Shown here one piece after another: positions 1 through 7,859 of a stretch of DNA of 64,000 bases; the stretch's first letter is position 1, and each line of letters begins with the position of its first letter. Position numbers and translations under genes: made by a program. The notes below the pieces were generated by a model. That model had not been told where the DNA came from. It searched no databases and saw nothing but the letters and a program-made list of their open reading frames with translations. Where the stretch lies: assembly GCF_018406645.1 (NCBI RefSeq), contig NZ_AP024546.1, forward strand, positions 868,001 to 932,000, in the 5' to 3' direction. This stretch comes from Lysobacter helvus (GTDB lineage: Bacteria > Pseudomonadota > Gammaproteobacteria > Xanthomonadales > Xanthomonadaceae).

Positions 1-1452
1 GGCACCAACGTGCTGCTGCGCCAGGACGACGACGTGCTGGAGACGTGGTTCTCCTCGCAGCTGTGGCCGATCAGCACGATGGGCTGGCCGGACGAAGCGA
101 AGATGGCCGACCTCGGCTTCGATCGCTACGTGCCGTCCTCGGTGCTGGTGACCGGCTTCGACATCATCTTCTTCTGGGTCGCGCGCATGATCATGGCGAC
201 CGACCACTTCACGGGGCGCGTGCCGTTCCGCGACGTCTACATCACCGGCCTGGTCCGCGACAAGGACGGCCAGAAGATGTCGAAGTCGAAGGGCAACATC
301 CTCGACCCGATCGACATCATCGACGGCATCTCGCTGGAAAGCCTGGTCGCCAAGCGCACCACCGGCCTGATGAAGCCGACCGACGCACCGAAGATCGAGA
401 AGGCCACGCGCAAGGAATTCCCGGACGGCATCGTCGCGCATGGCGCCGATCCGCTGCGCTTCACGATGACGGCGCTGGCCGGCCCCGGCCGCGACATCAA
501 GTTCGACCTCGGCCGCGCCGAGGGCTACAAGAATTTCTGCAACAAGTTGTGGAACGCCACGCGCTTCGTGCTGATGAACACCGAAGGCAAGACCTTCGAC
601 GGCGCGCCGCAGCCGGTGACGGATGCGGAGAAGTGGATCCTCGCGCGCCTGTCCGAGGTGTCGGCGCAGGCCGCGACGCACTTCGCCGCCTACCGCTTCG
701 ACCTGCTCGCGCAGGCGTTGTACGAGTTCGCCTGGAACGAGTTCTGCGACTGGTTCGTCGAGCTCGCCAAGCCCGCGCTCAACGGCAGCGACGCCGCCGC
801 GGCCGACAGCACGCGCCACACGCTGCTGCACGTGCTCGAGGCGCTGCTCCGCCTGCTGCATCCGCTGGTGCCGTTCGTGACCGAGGAACTGTGGCGCAGC
901 GTGGCGCCGCGCCTGTCGATCGCTGCGTCGACGATTTCGCTGCAGGTGTATCCCGAAGCGCAGGACTTCCCGCGCGACGCGACGGCCGAGGCCGACGTGG
1001 AATGGCTGAAGGCGATGGTCTCCGGCCTGCGCCGCATCCGCAGCGAACTCGGCGTGTCGCCCGCGAAGCAGATCGCGTTGCTGCTGCAGGCCGGCACCGC
1101 CGCCGATCGCGCGCGCATCGCCCGCTTCGATGCCCCGCTGCGCTTCCTCAACCGCATCGAGCGCATCGAATGGATCGACGGCGAACCGCCGGCGTCGGCC
1201 GGTGGCCTCGTCGGCGAACTCAAGCTGTTCGTTCCGCTGGAGGGCCTGGTGGACCTCGGCGCCGAACGCACGCGCCTGGACAAGGAGCTCAAGCGCGTCG
1301 AAGGCGAACTGGCGAAGTCGACCAACAAGCTGGCCAGCGAGACGTTCGTGGCCAACGCGCCGGCGGCCGTCGTCGAACAGGAGCGCACGCGCCTGGCCGA
1401 ATGGACCGCGCAGCGCGACGCCCTCGCCGCCCAGCGCGCGCGCCTGGCCTGA
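1..1452 (+). CDS. valS: Valyl-tRNA synthetase, C-terminal part (5' truncated by window edge)
   Basis: Charges tRNA-Val with valine in the cytoplasm. The frame is open from base 1, so the real start lies upstream and about half of the protein (HIGH motif, most of the CP1 editing domain) is outside the window. Visible are the class I motif [11 protein letters not shown] near the edge, the catalytic loop KMSKSKGN at bases 274-297, the helical anticodon-binding domain, and a charged C-terminal coiled-coil arm of about 70 residues ([19 protein letters not shown] region) that is typical of ValS and binds the tRNA elbow. It ends at a TGA only 19 bases before the next ATG, so it may be co-transcribed with the following acyltransferase gene. 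The identification is secure; only its full length cannot be judged. Confidence 0.97.
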   Translation, partial: GTNVLLRQDDDVLETWFSSQLWPISTMGWPDEAKMADLGFDRYVPSSVLVTGFDIIFFWVARMIMATDHFTGRVPFRDVYITGLVRDKDGQKMSKSKGNILDPIDIIDGISLESLVAKRTTGLMKPTDAPKIEKATRKEFPDGIVAHGADPLRFTMTALAGPGRDIKFDLGRAEGYKNFCNKLWNATRFVLMNTEGKTFDGAPQPVTDAEKWILARLSEVSAQAATHFAAYRFDLLAQALYEFAWNEFCDWFVELAKPALNGSDAAAADSTRHTLLHVLEALLRLLHPLVPFVTEELWRSVAPRLSIAASTISLQVYPEAQDFPRDATAEADVEWLKAMVSGLRRIRSELGVSPAKQIALLLQAGTAADRARIARFDAPLRFLNRIERIEWIDGEPPASAGGLVGELKLFVPLEGLVDLGAERTRLDKELKRVEGELAKSTNKLASETFVANAPAAVVEQERTRLAEWTAQRDALAAQRARLA

Positions 1453-1471
1453 GGCGCAGCGCGTTTCCACG

Positions 1472-2551
1472 ATGAAGCTGTCGGACTACGCCGTCGGGCG
1501 CGACAACAACTTCAACCTCGTGCGCTTCCTGGCGGCGTTCGCGGTGCTGTGGAGCCACAGCTACGCGATCACGCTGGGTCCGCAGAACCACGAACCGTGG
1601 GTGCGGTGGCTCGGCTACACGCCGGCGGGCGTGGCGGTGGACGTGTTCTTCGTCACCAGCGGGTTCCTCGTGTGCGCGAGCCTGCTGCGCCTGGACAACT
1701 TCAAGGCGTTCGTGAAGGCGCGCGCGTTGCGCATCTTCCCGGCGCTGATCGTGATGTCGCTGCTGCTGGCGTTCGTGCTGGGGCCCGTGTTCACGACGTG
1801 GTCGCTGCACGACTACTTCACCGATGCGAACGTCTACAAGCTGATCCTCAAGGACTCCACGATCCTGACGGGCGTGAAGTTCAAGCTGCCCGGCGTGTTC
1901 GACGGGCACCCGATGGACGAGGTGATCAACGGGTCGCTGTGGACGCTGCCGTTCGAGCTGCGCAGTTACCTGCTGCTCGCGCTGGTGTGGTGGGCCGCCT
2001 CGGCCGCGAAGCACAAGCAGCTGCGCTCGTTCGCGCGGATGATCGTGATCGGCACCACGCTGATGCTGCTGTCGTTCTGGGCGTCGCACCTGTACGGCTA
2101 CAAGCACTGGCACACGTTCCGCCTGTTCTTCATGTTCTTCTGCGGCGCGGCGTTCTGGCTGTTCCGCGCGCGCATCCCGATGCGCACGTCGATCGCGATC
2201 GCGCTGGCCCTGCCGCTGGTCGCCGCCGCCGCGGTGCCGAAGTATTTCTTCTGGGTCTACCCGCTGGTCATCACGTACATCGTGCTGTGGTTCGCCTACG
2301 TGCCGCGCGGGTTCGTCCGCGGCTTCAACCGGTTCGGCGACTACAGCTACGGCATCTACATCTACGCGTTCCCGGTGCAGCAGATGCTGGTGGCGCTGGT
2401 GCCGGGCATCACGCCGGAGCGGATGATCCTGTTCGCGACGCTGGGCACGCTGCCGCTCGCGATGGCCTCGTGGCACTTCGTCGAGAAGCCGATGCTGGCG
2501 AAGAAGGAACGCAAGCGCGTCCCCGCGGCGGCGCCGGAAGCCGCCACGTAG
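1472..2551 (+). CDS. Acyltransferase family 3 (OafA/YrhL-like) membrane protein
   Basis: A 359-residue integral membrane protein of the acyltransferase-3 family, which moves acetyl or other acyl groups across the inner membrane onto sugars of LPS, exopolysaccharide or other glycans. About ten hydrophobic segments are visible. The family signature Arg-X10-His in the first helix is present (R18 and H29, in LVRFLAAFAVLWSHSY), followed by the usual FFVTSGFLV segment, and it ends with the characteristic WHFVEKPML near the C terminus. The chosen ATG follows the valS stop by 19 bases; upstream in-frame codons lie inside valS. It meets the lipoprotein gene tail to tail with no spacer (stop at 2549-2551, opposing stop at 2552-2554). 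The acceptor is unknown; O-antigen is a natural guess because this genome has an LPS locus about 20 kb away, but nothing here proves it. Confidence 0.88.
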   Translation: MKLSDYAVGRDNNFNLVRFLAAFAVLWSHSYAITLGPQNHEPWVRWLGYTPAGVAVDVFFVTSGFLVCASLLRLDNFKAFVKARALRIFPALIVMSLLLAFVLGPVFTTWSLHDYFTDANVYKLILKDSTILTGVKFKLPGVFDGHPMDEVINGSLWTLPFELRSYLLLALVWWAASAAKHKQLRSFARMIVIGTTLMLLSFWASHLYGYKHWHTFRLFFMFFCGAAFWLFRARIPMRTSIAIALALPLVAAAAVPKYFFWVYPLVITYIVLWFAYVPRGFVRGFNRFGDYSYGIYIYAFPVQQMLVALVPGITPERMILFATLGTLPLAMASWHFVEKPMLAKKERKRVPAAAPEAAT

Positions 2552-3199
2552 TCATTTGACGACGGGCGGCCGCGGATGGGCCACGTCGTACTTCTGCGCT
2601 TCGATGAACGTCCAGCCGACGATGTCCTGCACGACGTTCGTCAGCGCCGTGTCGAACGCCGCGGCCACCGCGCCCACCGCCGTCCCGCCCGCGGGCACGC
2701 GCTGGCGGATGGTCTTCGTCGCGATGACGCTGTTCGTGCGCGGCGCGATCAGTTTCACCACCACTTCGATGTCGGCGTTCGGCGTGGCGCCGCCGGCGTA
2801 GTCGGATTCGAACCGGCGCAGGTCGAGCGCCAGTTCGTAGTCGCCGGCGATGCCCGTGCCGCGGCGGCCGACGCCCTGGATCTTCCCGCTGTCCTCGAAG
2901 GCGCGCAGCACCGCGTCCTGCACCAGGTCCGGTGCGGGCTCGGCCCAGATCGCGGCGTGGTAGACCTGCAGTTCGCCCGTCGCCGGACGCACCACGATGC
3001 GCGGCGAATCGATCAGCTCGTTGGCGTGCGGGCGCGTGATCTGCAACTGCCAGCGCACGTTCGGCCAGGACGGATCGGGTTGCACCGTCGCCTCGGGCGA
3101 ATACAACGCGATGGGTTCCTTCTTCGGCACGATGCCGCAACCGGCAAGCGACGCCAGCGCCAGGACCAGGGCCGTGCGCGTCAGGATGGCGTGGTTCAT
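2552..3199 (-). CDS. ABC-type transport auxiliary lipoprotein (PqiC/YmbA-like)
   Basis: A 215-residue exported lipoprotein, last gene of an MCE transport operon. It begins with a short basic stretch and hydrophobic core ending in the lipobox LASLAGC, so it should be lipidated at Cys21 or so and probably sorted to the outer membrane. The rest matches the ABC_trans_aux (PF03886) pattern: a YSPEATVQPDPSW segment, a repeated mixed alpha/beta fold, and a C-terminal part assessing variable-substrate contacts (VPAGGTAVGAVAAAFDTAL). In MCE systems this lipoprotein is thought to be the outer-membrane partner of the MCE protein. Its ATG overlaps the stop of the MCE gene (ATGA), which indicates translational coupling. 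The family call is good; which lipid is moved and in which direction is unknown. Confidence 0.85.
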   Translation of the reverse strand: MNHAILTRTALVLALASLAGCGIVPKKEPIALYSPEATVQPDPSWPNVRWQLQITRPHANELIDSPRIVVRPATGELQVYHAAIWAEPAPDLVQDAVLRAFEDSGKIQGVGRRGTGIAGDYELALDLRRFESDYAGGATPNADIEVVVKLIAPRTNSVIATKTIRQRVPAGGTAVGAVAAAFDTALTNVVQDIVGWTFIEAQKYDVAHPRPPVVK

Positions 3200-4122
3200 T
3201 CGGGCACGAACTCCTTCGGTTGCTGGCGGCCGAGCACGTAGCCGGCCGGATTGTTGTCGAGGCGGCTGGCGACGCGGCGCAGGTCGCGCACGAGGCCACG
3301 CAGTTCGGTCAGCGCGGGTCCGACCTGCTGCAACCCGTTCTGGGTGAAGTTGGCCAGCGGCGCGCGGTTCTCCGCGATCATCGCGTTGGCGTTGCTGCTC
3401 ACCGACTCCAGCTGCACCAGCGTGCGGTCCAGCTTGTCGACGAGCTGCGGCAACTGGCGGATCACGTCCTTGTCGAGGCGCTCGACGGCGCCGTTGGTGG
3501 TCACCAGCGTCACCTTGAGCTGTTCGCTGGCTTCGCGTGCGTTGACGATCAGCTGGCCGAGGTCTTCCTTCTGCGAGGCGACCGCGCCGGTGAGCTTCTG
3601 GATGTTGTCGAGCGAATCGGAAATGCGCCGCACGTTCTCCTCGCTCAGCACCTCGTCCATGCGCGTGACCAGGCGGTTGGCGGTGTCGGCGATGTTCTGC
3701 AGCGCGGAGGGTTCGGTGGCGATGGTCGGGACGATGTCGCGATCGTTGCTTGCCAGCAGCGGCGCATTCGGGCTGCCGCCGCTGAGCTGGATGAAGGTGG
3801 GGCCGGTCAGGCCGTCCTGCGAGATCTTCGCGTGCGTGTCGGTCTTGATCGGCGTGTCGGCGCTGATGCGTACTTCGGCGATCACCTTGCGCGGATCGTT
3901 GGGCGCCAGGCGCAGGCGCTGGATCGTGCCGACGCTGATGCCGTTGTAGCGGACGCTGCCGCCTTCGAACAGGCCGGTCACCGCTTCGTTGAACACGACG
4001 CGGTAATTCTTCCATTCGCGCTCGGACGACCAGTTGGCGGCCCACAACGCGAACAGCAGGCCGAAGATGCTGATCGCGATGGTGAACGCGCCGATCAGGA
4101 CGTAGTTGGCCTTGGTTTCCAT
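3196..4122 (-). CDS. MCE-domain (MlaD-family) substrate-binding protein
   Basis: A 308-residue inner-membrane-anchored periplasmic protein of the MlaD/MCE family, which forms hexameric rings that shuttle phospholipids or other hydrophobic molecules between membranes. It has one N-terminal transmembrane helix (about residues 7-27), a single MCE domain (about 35-115, with VTGLFEGGSVRYNGISVG), then a long helical tail of about 190 residues that ends in a proline- and charge-rich stretch. The tail is longer than in E. coli MlaD (183 residues) and resembles the helical needle of single-MCE proteins such as those paired with PqiC-like lipoproteins. The METKANY start was chosen because it leaves a 2-base spacer after the ATPase stop; an upstream in-frame ATG at 4209 lies inside the ATPase gene and is unlikely. 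Confidence 0.9.
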   Translation of the reverse strand: METKANYVLIGAFTIAISIFGLLFALWAANWSSEREWKNYRVVFNEAVTGLFEGGSVRYNGISVGTIQRLRLAPNDPRKVIAEVRISADTPIKTDTHAKISQDGLTGPTFIQLSGGSPNAPLLASNDRDIVPTIATEPSALQNIADTANRLVTRMDEVLSEENVRRISDSLDNIQKLTGAVASQKEDLGQLIVNAREASEQLKVTLVTTNGAVERLDKDVIRQLPQLVDKLDRTLVQLESVSSNANAMIAENRAPLANFTQNGLQQVGPALTELRGLVRDLRRVASRLDNNPAGYVLGRQQPKEFVPE

Positions 4123-4124
4123 CG

Positions 4125-4925
4125 TCAGACTCCTGGGGCCGGTGCGGGCACCGTGGTCGCCGGGCGGGCGGCACGGGCGCGGGGGCCGTGGAAATATTCG
4201 CGCACCCACGGGTGGTCGAACTGCTCGACTTCCTCGATGGGCGCATTGATGACCACGCGGCGGTCGGCGATGACCGCCACGCGATCGCAGATCGCATAGA
4301 GCGTGTCGAGGTCGTGCGTGACCAGGAACACGGTGAGGCCCAGCGCGCGCTGCAGCGTGAGGATCAGTTCGTCGAACGCGGCGGCGCCGATCGGATCCAG
4401 GCCGGCGGTGGGTTCGTCGAGGAACAGCAGCGGCGGGTCGAGCGCCAGCGCGCGTGCCAGCCCCGCGCGCTTGCGCATGCCGCCGGACAACTGCGACGGC
4501 AGCTTCTCGATCGCATCGGCGGGCAGGCCCGCCAGTTTCACTTTCAGCAGCGACAGTTCGTAGCGCAGCGAGTCGGGCACGTCGGGGTGGTGCTCCTTCA
4601 GCGGCACCTGCACGTTCTCGCCGACGGTGAGCGATGAGAACAGCGCGCCGTCCTGGAACAGCACGCCGGTGTTGCGTTCGATCACCAGGCGCACGTCGTC
4701 GTCTTCGCTGCGCGCATCGACGCCGAGCACTTCGATCTCGCCCTCGTCGGGAATGCGCAGGCCGAGGATCGAGCGCATCAGCACCGACTTGCCCGCGCCC
4801 GATCCGCCGACCACGCCGAGGATCTCGCCGCGGCGCACGTCGAGGTCCAGGCCGTCGTGCACGACCTGTTCGCCGAAGCGGTTCACCAGGCCCCGCACGC
4901 GGATGATGATGTCCTCGTCGGTCAC
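4125..4925 (-). CDS. MlaF-like ABC transporter ATPase
   Basis: A 266-residue cytoplasmic ATPase powering the MCE transporter. Walker A is GGSGAGKS at about residues 40-47, the ABC signature is LSGGMRKRAGLARAL, Walker B is LLFLDEPTAGLD, and the switch histidine is in VFLVTHDLD; all catalytic residues are present. The signature form LSGGMRKR is typical of the MlaF/Ttg2A/Mkl group. The start is a GTG (4923-4925), one base after the stop of the permease gene, and no better start is available. The C terminus carries a short Ala/Pro/Arg-rich extension after the conserved domain. It lies between the permease and the MCE gene in an operon with almost no spacers. Confidence 0.93.
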   Translation of the reverse strand: MTDEDIIIRVRGLVNRFGEQVVHDGLDLDVRRGEILGVVGGSGAGKSVLMRSILGLRIPDEGEIEVLGVDARSEDDDVRLVIERNTGVLFQDGALFSSLTVGENVQVPLKEHHPDVPDSLRYELSLLKVKLAGLPADAIEKLPSQLSGGMRKRAGLARALALDPPLLFLDEPTAGLDPIGAAAFDELILTLQRALGLTVFLVTHDLDTLYAICDRVAVIADRRVVINAPIEEVEQFDHPWVREYFHGPRARAARPATTVPAPAPGV

Positions 4926-4926
4926 G

Positions 4927-6057
4927 TCAGATATCCATGTTCATGAACCACAGCGCCATCATCGCGTCGAGCACGATCACGAGCGAGATGGACTGCACGA
5001 CGCTGGAGGTGGTGCGCTCGCCGACCGACTGCGCGGTGCCTTTCACCTGCAGGCCTTCCAGGCACCCGATCAGGCCGATGATCAGCGCGAAGATCGGCGC
5101 CTTCGACAGCCCCACCAGGAAATGCCGCAGTTCGATCGTCGCGTCCATGCGCGAGAGCCACGCCTGCGGCGGGATGTCGAGGTTGAACGCGCCGACCGTC
5201 GCGCCGCCCAGGATGCCGGCGATCATCGCGATGAACGTCAGCAGCGGCAGCATCACCAGCAGCGCGATGATGCGCGGCATCACCAGCAGGTCGATCGGGT
5301 CCATGCCGAGCGTGCGGATCGCGTCGATCTCCTCGCGCGCCTGCATCGCGCCGATCTGCGCGGTGAACGCGCTGGCGGTGCGGCCGGCGAGGATGATGGC
5401 GGTGAGCAGCACGGCGAACTCGCGCAGGAACGCGACGTTCACCAGTTCCACGACGTAGATCTCCGCGCCGAAGTCTCGCAGGATGTTCGCGCCGAGGAAC
5501 GCGATCACCGCGCCGACGAGATACGCGAGCAGGAACACCAGCGGCACCGCGTCCAGGCCCACCTGTTCCATGTGGTAGACGGTGGACGTGAGGCGGAAGC
5601 GCCGCGGCTGCGCGAGCATGCGGCCGAACTTCAGCAGGTTCTCGCCGAGGAAGCCGACCAGCGCGAGGATCTCGTGCCAGTTGTCCTGCACCGCGAAGCC
5701 CAGGCGCGCGAGCGCGGCGCTGACGCCGTATTCGCGCTTCTTCTTCGGGCGGTCGTCGGCGACGTCCTCGATTGCGTCCACCAGCGGCTGGTGGTCGTCG
5801 CGGAAACGGAAGACGTCCAGCTCGAGGCAATGCCGGCGCGCGAAGCGCAACAGCTGCAGCACGCCGGCCGAATCCAGGCGGCCGATGTCGGCCGCGTCCA
5901 CCGCCGTGACGCCCTCGGGCACCGCGCGCAGGCGCTCGCCCATCGCCAGCGCGTGCGCAAGCGTCCAGTCGCCGCGCAGGCGCAGTCGCGTGCCATCGGT
6001 GGCATCGGTGGCCAGCTCGGGCGGTCGGCTCTCCGGCAGGCGGTCGTTGTCGCGCAT
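4927..6057 (-). CDS. MlaE-family permease with N-terminal STAS-like domain
   Basis: A 376-residue membrane permease. The first 110 residues or so form a soluble domain resembling STAS/MlaB proteins (RLRLRGDWTLAHALAMGERL, then DAADIGRLDSAGVLQLLRFA, with the usual aspartate and Asp-Ser-Ala-Gly segment), and residues from about 130 on form an MlaE permease with five or six membrane helices and the family segment EEIDAIRTLGMDPIDLLVMPR. Thus the separate MlaB regulatory subunit of the E. coli system is here fused to the permease. It is the first gene of the operon; the ATG at 6057 was chosen over 6180 because the upstream stretch overlaps the divergent thrE-like gene and is not conserved-looking. 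Transcription probably starts in the 92-base divergent spacer. Confidence 0.9.
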   Translation of the reverse strand: MRDNDRLPESRPPELATDATDGTRLRLRGDWTLAHALAMGERLRAVPEGVTAVDAADIGRLDSAGVLQLLRFARRHCLELDVFRFRDDHQPLVDAIEDVADDRPKKKREYGVSAALARLGFAVQDNWHEILALVGFLGENLLKFGRMLAQPRRFRLTSTVYHMEQVGLDAVPLVFLLAYLVGAVIAFLGANILRDFGAEIYVVELVNVAFLREFAVLLTAIILAGRTASAFTAQIGAMQAREEIDAIRTLGMDPIDLLVMPRIIALLVMLPLLTFIAMIAGILGGATVGAFNLDIPPQAWLSRMDATIELRHFLVGLSKAPIFALIIGLIGCLEGLQVKGTAQSVGERTTSSVVQSISLVIVLDAMMALWFMNMDI

Positions 6058-6095
6058 GGGTCCCCTCGCTGCGGCGGAGCATACACAGCCCCATG

Positions 6096-6111
6096 GTGCA
6101 CGCGCGTGCAC
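6096..6111. promoter_or_regulatory. 16-base perfect palindrome in divergent spacer (possible operator)
   Basis: GTGCACGCGCGTGCAC is a perfect two-fold symmetric sequence in the 92-base region between the MCE permease (minus) and the ThrE-like exporter (plus). Its position would suit a regulator acting on either gene. Alternating purine-pyrimidine steps in GC-rich DNA can give such palindromes by chance, so this is only a candidate site. Confidence 0.3.
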
Positions 6112-6149
6112 GACCCTACACACCACGTGCCATGCCATGCTTCGCCCCC

Positions 6150-7448
6150 ATGACGCACGCCAACGCGCCCTCGCCCCCATCCGAGCCGCAGGCCCCGGCC
6201 GGCGGCCATCGCGCGGACGCGGGCGCCGGTTACGCCGAACGCATCGCGTTCGTGCTGGAAGTGGCCGAACACCTGCACGCCTACGGCACGACGGCGCAAC
6301 GCCTGGAAGGCGCGATCGTCGCGGTGTCGCAACGCATCGGGCTGGACTGCGAACCGTGGTCCAACCCCACCGGCATGATCCTGTCCTTCAGCGATCCGCG
6401 CGGTCCCGCCGGCTTGCTGGACACCACGCGCGTCATCCGCCTCGCCCCCGGCGAAACCGACCTGTACAAGTTGTGCGAAGCCGACCGCATCGCCGAGGAC
6501 GTGATGGCCGGGCGCGTCGGCATCGCCGAAGGCCATGCGCAACTGCGCGCGCTCCACAAGCCCGCGGGCTGGCGTGGCCGCGCGATGCAGGTGCTCGGTT
6601 TCGGCCTGGCGTCGGGCGCGGTCGCGGGCCTGCTGCGCCTGCCGTGGCTCGACATCGCGACCGCGGCCCTGATCGGCCTGCTGATCGGCGTGCTCGAACT
6701 CGCCTCGCACCATCGCCCGCGCCTGCAGGAAGCAAGCGATGCCGTCGCGGGCGTGATCGCCGGCATCGTCGCCATCGCGGTCTCGCATCTCATCGCACCG
6801 TTGAACCTCAACACGGTGGTGATCGCCGCGCTCATCGTGCTGCTGCCGGGTATGGCGCTCACCAACGCGGTCAACGAACTCACCAGCCGCCACCTCGTGT
6901 CGGGCACGGCGCGGTTCGCCGGTGCGCTGACGACGGTCCTGAAGCTCGCCATCGGCACGGCAATCGCGTTCAAGCTCGCGCAGTTCTCGGGGATCTCGGC
7001 GGAAGTGCGCGCGTCGCGCCCGCAGCCCGAATGGGTGGAAGGCCTTGCGCTGGTGGTGGGTGCGTTCGCGTTCGCAGTGTTGTTCCGCGCCGCGCGCCGC
7101 GATTACTGGATCGTGATGTTGTCGGCGGCGACCGGGTACCTGGTGTCGCGCTTCGGCAGCCAGGCGTTCGAAGGGACGGCCGGCGTGTTCCTCGCCGCGC
7201 TGGTGACGTCCGCCGCGGGCAATGCCTATGCGCGCTGGGCGGAACGGCCGGGCGCCCTGGTGCGCGTGCCCGGCATCATCATGCTGGTGCCCGGCAGCCT
7301 CGCGTTGCGCGGGCTGATGAACCTGGTGCAGCAACAGGATGTCGGCGCCGGCGGCGATGCCGCGATCGCGGTGCTCAACACGCTGATGGCGCTGGTGGCG
7401 GGCTTGCTGTTCGGCAACCTGCTGGTCAGCGCGCGCCGCAACCTCTGA
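6150..7448 (+). CDS. ThrE-family threonine/serine exporter
   Basis: A 432-residue membrane protein with the two-part ThrE architecture: an N-terminal soluble ThrE region (YAERIAFVLEVAEHLHAYG, then CEPWSNPTGMILSF and a helix with LCEADRIAEDVMAGR) followed by about ten hydrophobic segments. The second half (from about residue 280) is the ThrE_2-like domain, so both halves are in one chain as in Corynebacterium ThrE. Family members export threonine and serine by proton-driven antiport; the substrate here is inferred. The ATG at 6150 is preferred because the conserved part begins about 25 residues later; ATG codons at 6132 and 6093 are alternatives. Its stop abuts the stop of the convergent H-NS gene with no intervening base. 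Confidence 0.88.
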   Translation: MTHANAPSPPSEPQAPAGGHRADAGAGYAERIAFVLEVAEHLHAYGTTAQRLEGAIVAVSQRIGLDCEPWSNPTGMILSFSDPRGPAGLLDTTRVIRLAPGETDLYKLCEADRIAEDVMAGRVGIAEGHAQLRALHKPAGWRGRAMQVLGFGLASGAVAGLLRLPWLDIATAALIGLLIGVLELASHHRPRLQEASDAVAGVIAGIVAIAVSHLIAPLNLNTVVIAALIVLLPGMALTNAVNELTSRHLVSGTARFAGALTTVLKLAIGTAIAFKLAQFSGISAEVRASRPQPEWVEGLALVVGAFAFAVLFRAARRDYWIVMLSAATGYLVSRFGSQAFEGTAGVFLAALVTSAAGNAYARWAERPGALVRVPGIIMLVPGSLALRGLMNLVQQQDVGAGGDAAIAVLNTLMALVAGLLFGNLLVSARRNL

Positions 7449-7826
7449 TCACTTGATCAGGAAGTCGTCGAGCTTCTTGCCGCCGGCGATCTGCGAGGAC
7501 ATCCACTTCGGCTGCTGCCCGCGCCCGGCCCACGTCTGGCTCGGGTCCGCGGGGTTGCGGTACTTCGGCGCGACCTTGCCGAGCTTGTAACCCTTGGTCG
7601 ACTTGCGGCCCGTGGACTGCGCGGGCGCGCTGGTTTTCTTCGCGGCGGGCGCCGCGCCCCCGAACAACTCGGCGACCGTGTAGCCCTCGGCGCGCGCGAG
7701 CGCGGTGAGCTTCTGGCGGACCAGCGCGATCGGCTTGCGCTTGACCAGCGTGGTGCGCCGCTTCTTCGCCTGCGCGATGAGCGCGTCGAGTTCCTTCGCC
7801 GACAAGCCGTTGAGGTCGATGGACAT
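7449..7826 (-). CDS. H-NS family histone-like protein
   Basis: A 125-residue nucleoid protein of the xanthomonad H-NS type, which silences AT-rich, often horizontally acquired DNA. The N-terminal half is a helical oligomerisation region (MSIDLNGLSAKELDALIAQA and a basic stretch KKRRTTLVKRK); the C-terminal half has the DNA-binding consensus YRNPADPSQTWAGRGQQPKW, whose TWAGRG core is the minor-groove-binding loop. Between them is an Ala/Lys/Ser-rich linker. It lies 33 bases downstream of proS on the same strand, so it may be partly transcribed from the proS promoter, although a promoter of its own in the proS 3' end is likely for such a protein. No AT-rich island that it might silence is evident within this window. 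Confidence 0.92.
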   Translation of the reverse strand: MSIDLNGLSAKELDALIAQAKKRRTTLVKRKPIALVRQKLTALARAEGYTVAELFGGAAPAAKKTSAPAQSTGRKSTKGYKLGKVAPKYRNPADPSQTWAGRGQQPKWMSSQIAGGKKLDDFLIK

Positions 7827-7859
7827 GCAGCAATCTCCGCGAGGTGGGGATTCTTTGTG

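Noticed and set aside
2552-4297. A single 581-codon frame joining the lipoprotein to upstream sequence, suggesting a fusion
   Set aside because: Only the last 215 codons are real (signal peptide and lipobox start at 3199); the upstream part is an out-of-frame reading of the MCE and ATPase genes.
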